A DNA stretch of 25,951 nucleotides, from NCBI GenBank assembly GCA_910579145.1, contig CAJTTQ010000035.1, positions 1 through 25,951 of the forward strand. The letters run 5' to 3'. The stretch comes from an uncultured Eubacterium sp. (GTDB lineage: Bacteria; Bacillota; Clostridia; Lachnospirales; Lachnospiraceae). Made by a program: the position numbers and the translations under genes. Positions within the stretch are counted from its first letter, which is position 1. The number at the start of each line of letters is the position of its first letter. Below the pieces are notes generated by a model. That model was not told where the DNA came from. It ran no database searches and saw nothing but the letters and a program-made list of their open reading frames with translations. Below are positions 23,357-25,951 of this stretch, piece by piece.

Positions 23357-24109
23357 ATGTTGTCTGATCAAGTAAGAATCAATAAATATCTCAGTGCATC
23401 CGGTTATTGTTCGCGAAGGGAGGCCGACCGTATTCTGGAAGAAGGCAGGGTTACGGTGGATGGGAAGACGGCCGGTGTTGGAGACCGGGTCGGTCCGGGG
23501 CAGACTGTCTGTGTGGATGGAACAAAAATTCATAACAATACGGAAAGAATCGTGATCGCATTCCATAAACCATCTGGCGTTGTCTGTACGAGCAGTAAAA
23601 AAGATAAGGACAATATCATTGATTTTCTGCAGTTTGACGAGCGGATCTATCCGGTAGGGCGGCTTGATAAAGACTCTACAGGACTCATCCTCCTCACCAA
23701 TGACGGCGAACTTACCGACCGCATTCTGCGGGGAAGGAACGGGCATGAGAAAGAGTATGAGGTGACGGTGGATAAGCCGTTGAAACGGGAAGTGATCCGG
23801 GCAATGGAACAGGGTGTTCCCATCCTCGGCACGATGACAAAACCGTGCCGGATCCAAAAGCTGGACGACCGGCGGTTCCGAATGATCCTGACTCAGGGAC
23901 TCAACCGTCAGATTCGGAGGATGTGTGAATATTTTGGCTGCCGGGTACTCACATTAAAAAGGGTGAGGATCATGAATATTGAACTGGGAAGCCTGCCGGA
24001 AGGTGAGTGGCGGTATCTGACCAGAGAAGAGCTTCGTGAACTTGAAAAATCTATGAAAGGGCAGAAATTTTATAATGACAGAGCTGCAGCGGATGAAAGA
24101 ATTGATTGA
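23357..24109 (+). CDS. rluF: 23S rRNA pseudouridine synthase, RluF-type
   Basis: This enzyme isomerises uridine to pseudouridine in 23S rRNA; the Escherichia coli RluF target is U2604. The 250-residue protein has an N-terminal S4 RNA-binding domain (INKYLSASGYCSRREADRIL), then the catalytic domain with KPSGVVCTS, the catalytic Asp104 in GRLDKDSTGLILLTNDG, and HEKEYEVTVDKPL. VPILGTMTKPC and LTQGLNRQIRRMCEYFG are characteristic of the RluF branch rather than RluB. AAAGGGG lies about six bases before ATG 23357. It starts only 21 bases after a strong terminator, so its promoter must lie upstream within or before that element, or it depends on readthrough. Its end overlaps ligA by 35 bases. Confidence 0.9.
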   Translation: MLSDQVRINKYLSASGYCSRREADRILEEGRVTVDGKTAGVGDRVGPGQTVCVDGTKIHNNTERIVIAFHKPSGVVCTSSKKDKDNIIDFLQFDERIYPVGRLDKDSTGLILLTNDGELTDRILRGRNGHEKEYEVTVDKPLKREVIRAMEQGVPILGTMTKPCRIQKLDDRRFRMILTQGLNRQIRRMCEYFGCRVLTLKRVRIMNIELGSLPEGEWRYLTREELRELEKSMKGQKFYNDRAAADERID

Positions 24110-25951
24110 CGTGCTCAACCACGCATCGAAAGTGTATTATCAGGGACAGGATGAAGAGATGTCAAATTTTCAGTATGACACATTATACGATGAGCTTGTC
24201 GCACTGGAAGAGAAAACAAAGATTGTTATGGTGAACAGTCCGACGATCCATGTCGGGTATGAGACGATCAGTGAACTGCCAAAGGAACCTCATGTGGCTC
24301 CGATGCTCTCGCTCGGAAAGACGAAAGACGCGGATGAACTGGCAGAGTGGTTAGGGGATCGGAAGGGATTGCTTTCGTTGAAACTGGACGGGCTCAGTGT
24401 CATCCTCACATATGAGGGCGGTGTGCTTACGAAGGCACTGACCAGGGGAAATGGCGAGGTCGGAGAGGTGATTACAAACAATGCCAAGACTTTTCAGAAC
24501 ATTCCGGCTAAGATCACGTTTCAGGGACATTTGGTGATCCGCGGGGAAGCGCTGATCCGGTACTCGGATTTCCGGGTACTGAACGAGTCATTTACAGATA
24601 TTCAGGAAAAATATAAAAATCCAAGGAATCTGTGCAGCGGTACGGTCAGACAGTTGAACAACCAGATCACGGCGGAGAGGAACGTGCGTTTTTATGTATA
24701 TAATCTGATCGAAGTGGATGAGGCGGAGCAGACATTTTCAGAAAAAGAGGAAATCCTTGCGTTTCTCGGTGGTCTGGGATTTGATATCGTTCCTTACAAA
24801 GTAGTGGATGAGGCAAACATCCGTCAGGCGGTCGCGCAATTTTCTGAGGAGATCGTGAACGGACTTGACCTTCCGAGTGACGGTCTCGTTTTAACCTATA
24901 ACAATATCGAATACAGCAAAAGCCTCGGTCAGACATCAAAATTCCCGAGGGACTCCATCGCTTTCAAATGGCAGGATGAGCTGGCGGAAACGACGCTTCT
25001 TGAAATGGAGTGGAGCGCGTCCCGGACGGGGTTGATCAACCCGGTTGCTATTTTTGAGCCGGTCGAACTGGAGGGGACGACTGTGAGCCGGGCGAGTGTG
25101 CATAATCTGAGCGTACTGCGGGATCTGAAATTGGGTATTGGCGACCGGATCACCGTCTATAAGGCAAATATGATTATTCCTCAGATCCATGAAAACCTGA
25201 CGGGGAGCAGTCAACTGACCATACCCGGGCACTGCCCGGTATGCGGAGAAAAAACTGAGCGCCTGAACGAAAACGGCTCGGAATTTCTGATCTGTGCCAA
25301 TCCGGCCTGTTACGCGAAGAAGATTAAGAGGTTTACGCATTTTGTGAGCCGGGATGCCCTGAATATCGACGGGCTTTCCGAGGCGACACTCGAAAAATTT
25401 ATCAATCAGGGATGGCTTCATGATCTGTGTGATATTTTCGATCTGGCCTCGCATCGGGAAGAGATCGAGGGAATGGATGGATTTGGAGAAAAATCGTATC
25501 AGAATCTTGTCCAGGCGCTGGAAGAGGCGAAAGACGCGCCATTGGAACGGGTCGTTTACAGTCTCGGTATAAAAGGGATCGGACTAAGTATGGCCAAACT
25601 GATCTGTAAAACATATCCGGTGCGTCTGACCCAGATGCACGATCTGACAAAAGAGCAGCTGATCGCGATAGATGGGATCGGGGAAAAACTGGCGGAGTCT
25701 TTCTGTGACTTTTTTAAACAAAAAGAAAATCTCGAGCAGGTCAAAAAACTAGAACAGATCCTCCGTATCGCTATGCCAAAACAGAATGCGTCGGCAGAGC
25801 TCGAAGGGGCAGTTTTTGTCATTACGGGCAGCTTAACGCATTTTGAAAACCGGAATGCCTGTAAGGAACAGATTGAGAGCGCCGGTGGGAAAGTCAGCGC
25901 ATCGGTCAGTAAAAATACGACTTACCTTGTAAATAATGACATCCAATCCAC
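24075..25951 (+). CDS. ligA: NAD-dependent DNA ligase LigA (runs off the window end)
   Basis: LigA seals nicks in replication and repair using NAD. The 625 codons visible are open to the last base; the family is about 650-670 residues, so only the end is missing. The adenylation domain carries NSPTIHVG, PMLSLGKTKDADEL and the nucleophile Lys103 in SLKLDGLS, followed by RGNGEVGE and GHLVIRGEAL. The OB-fold part includes FKWQDE and a later SRTGLINPVAIFEP. A four-cysteine zinc finger (C387, C390, C407, C412), helix-hairpin-helix repeats (GLSEATLEKF, GMDGFGEKS, GIDGIGEKLAES-like DGIGEKLAE) and the start of a BRCT domain (AVFVITGSL) follow. The ATG lies within the rluF end, so translation is probably coupled. 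Confidence 0.95.
   Translation, partial: MTELQRMKELIDVLNHASKVYYQGQDEEMSNFQYDTLYDELVALEEKTKIVMVNSPTIHVGYETISELPKEPHVAPMLSLGKTKDADELAEWLGDRKGLLSLKLDGLSVILTYEGGVLTKALTRGNGEVGEVITNNAKTFQNIPAKITFQGHLVIRGEALIRYSDFRVLNESFTDIQEKYKNPRNLCSGTVRQLNNQITAERNVRFYVYNLIEVDEAEQTFSEKEEILAFLGGLGFDIVPYKVVDEANIRQAVAQFSEEIVNGLDLPSDGLVLTYNNIEYSKSLGQTSKFPRDSIAFKWQDELAETTLLEMEWSASRTGLINPVAIFEPVELEGTTVSRASVHNLSVLRDLKLGIGDRITVYKANMIIPQIHENLTGSSQLTIPGHCPVCGEKTERLNENGSEFLICANPACYAKKIKRFTHFVSRDALNIDGLSEATLEKFINQGWLHDLCDIFDLASHREEIEGMDGFGEKSYQNLVQALEEAKDAPLERVVYSLGIKGIGLSMAKLICKTYPVRLTQMHDLTKEQLIAIDGIGEKLAESFCDFFKQKENLEQVKKLEQILRIAMPKQNASAELEGAVFVITGSLTHFENRNACKEQIESAGGKVSASVSKNTTYLVNNDIQS

Overview
The window looks like chromosomal DNA from a Clostridia-class Firmicute, most likely Lachnospiraceae-like with a middling G+C content. 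The grounds are family-level: a DUF5688-like protein, an ANTAR regulator beside a glutamine-synthetase gene, a KtrAB-type K+ transporter, the rplS-lepB-ylqF order, strong Shine-Dalgarno sites and sigma-A type promoters. I could not search databases, so this is inference. No phage, IS element, CRISPR array or rRNA is visible. No gene-free stretch exceeds 300 bases.

Layout. 1-1056: an Rpn/PD-(D/E)XK transposase-nuclease gene split by one missing base. 1124-13866: a rightward nitrogen block. It has a promoter and a short leader with a strong intrinsic terminator, then gltB, gltD, a glutamine-synthetase homologue, an ANTAR RNA-binding regulator, carA and carB. 13906-15980: a leftward ktrB-ktrA pair. 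16083-19485: rplS, a signal-peptidase-like gene, ylqF/rbgA, a second signal peptidase and a CYTH protein, all rightward. 19493-20993: gdhA with its own promoter and terminator. 21069-22051: a DUF5688-like gene with its own promoter. 22146-22265: tRNA-Arg(CCG), leftward. 22310-23335: a membrane-anchored protein with a hexapeptide-repeat tail, ending at a terminator. 23357-25951: rluF overlapping ligA, which runs off the window.

How the genes fit together. GltBD makes glutamate from glutamine and 2-oxoglutarate, GdhA makes it from ammonium, and CarAB spends glutamine on carbamoyl phosphate. Glutamine itself would normally come from glnA. The glnA-like gene here, however, has lost nearly all metal-binding and catalytic residues of the family (E131, E212, E220, H269, E327 and E357 in Salmonella numbering), so it is probably a pseudoenzyme. 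It is followed by an ANTAR regulator whose receiver domain has also lost its phospho-acceptor Asp and conserved Lys. The transcript starts with a promoter-proximal terminator, the kind of element ANTAR proteins override. Together these suggest a nitrogen-sensing module in which a dead glutamine synthetase may act as the sensor for antitermination of gltBD.

A second pseudoenzyme lies further on. The first signal-peptidase-like protein, between rplS and ylqF, has Ala in place of the catalytic Ser and Arg in place of the catalytic Lys. The second copy, after ylqF, keeps both. gltB and gdhA share an exact 15-base promoter core, which hints at common control.
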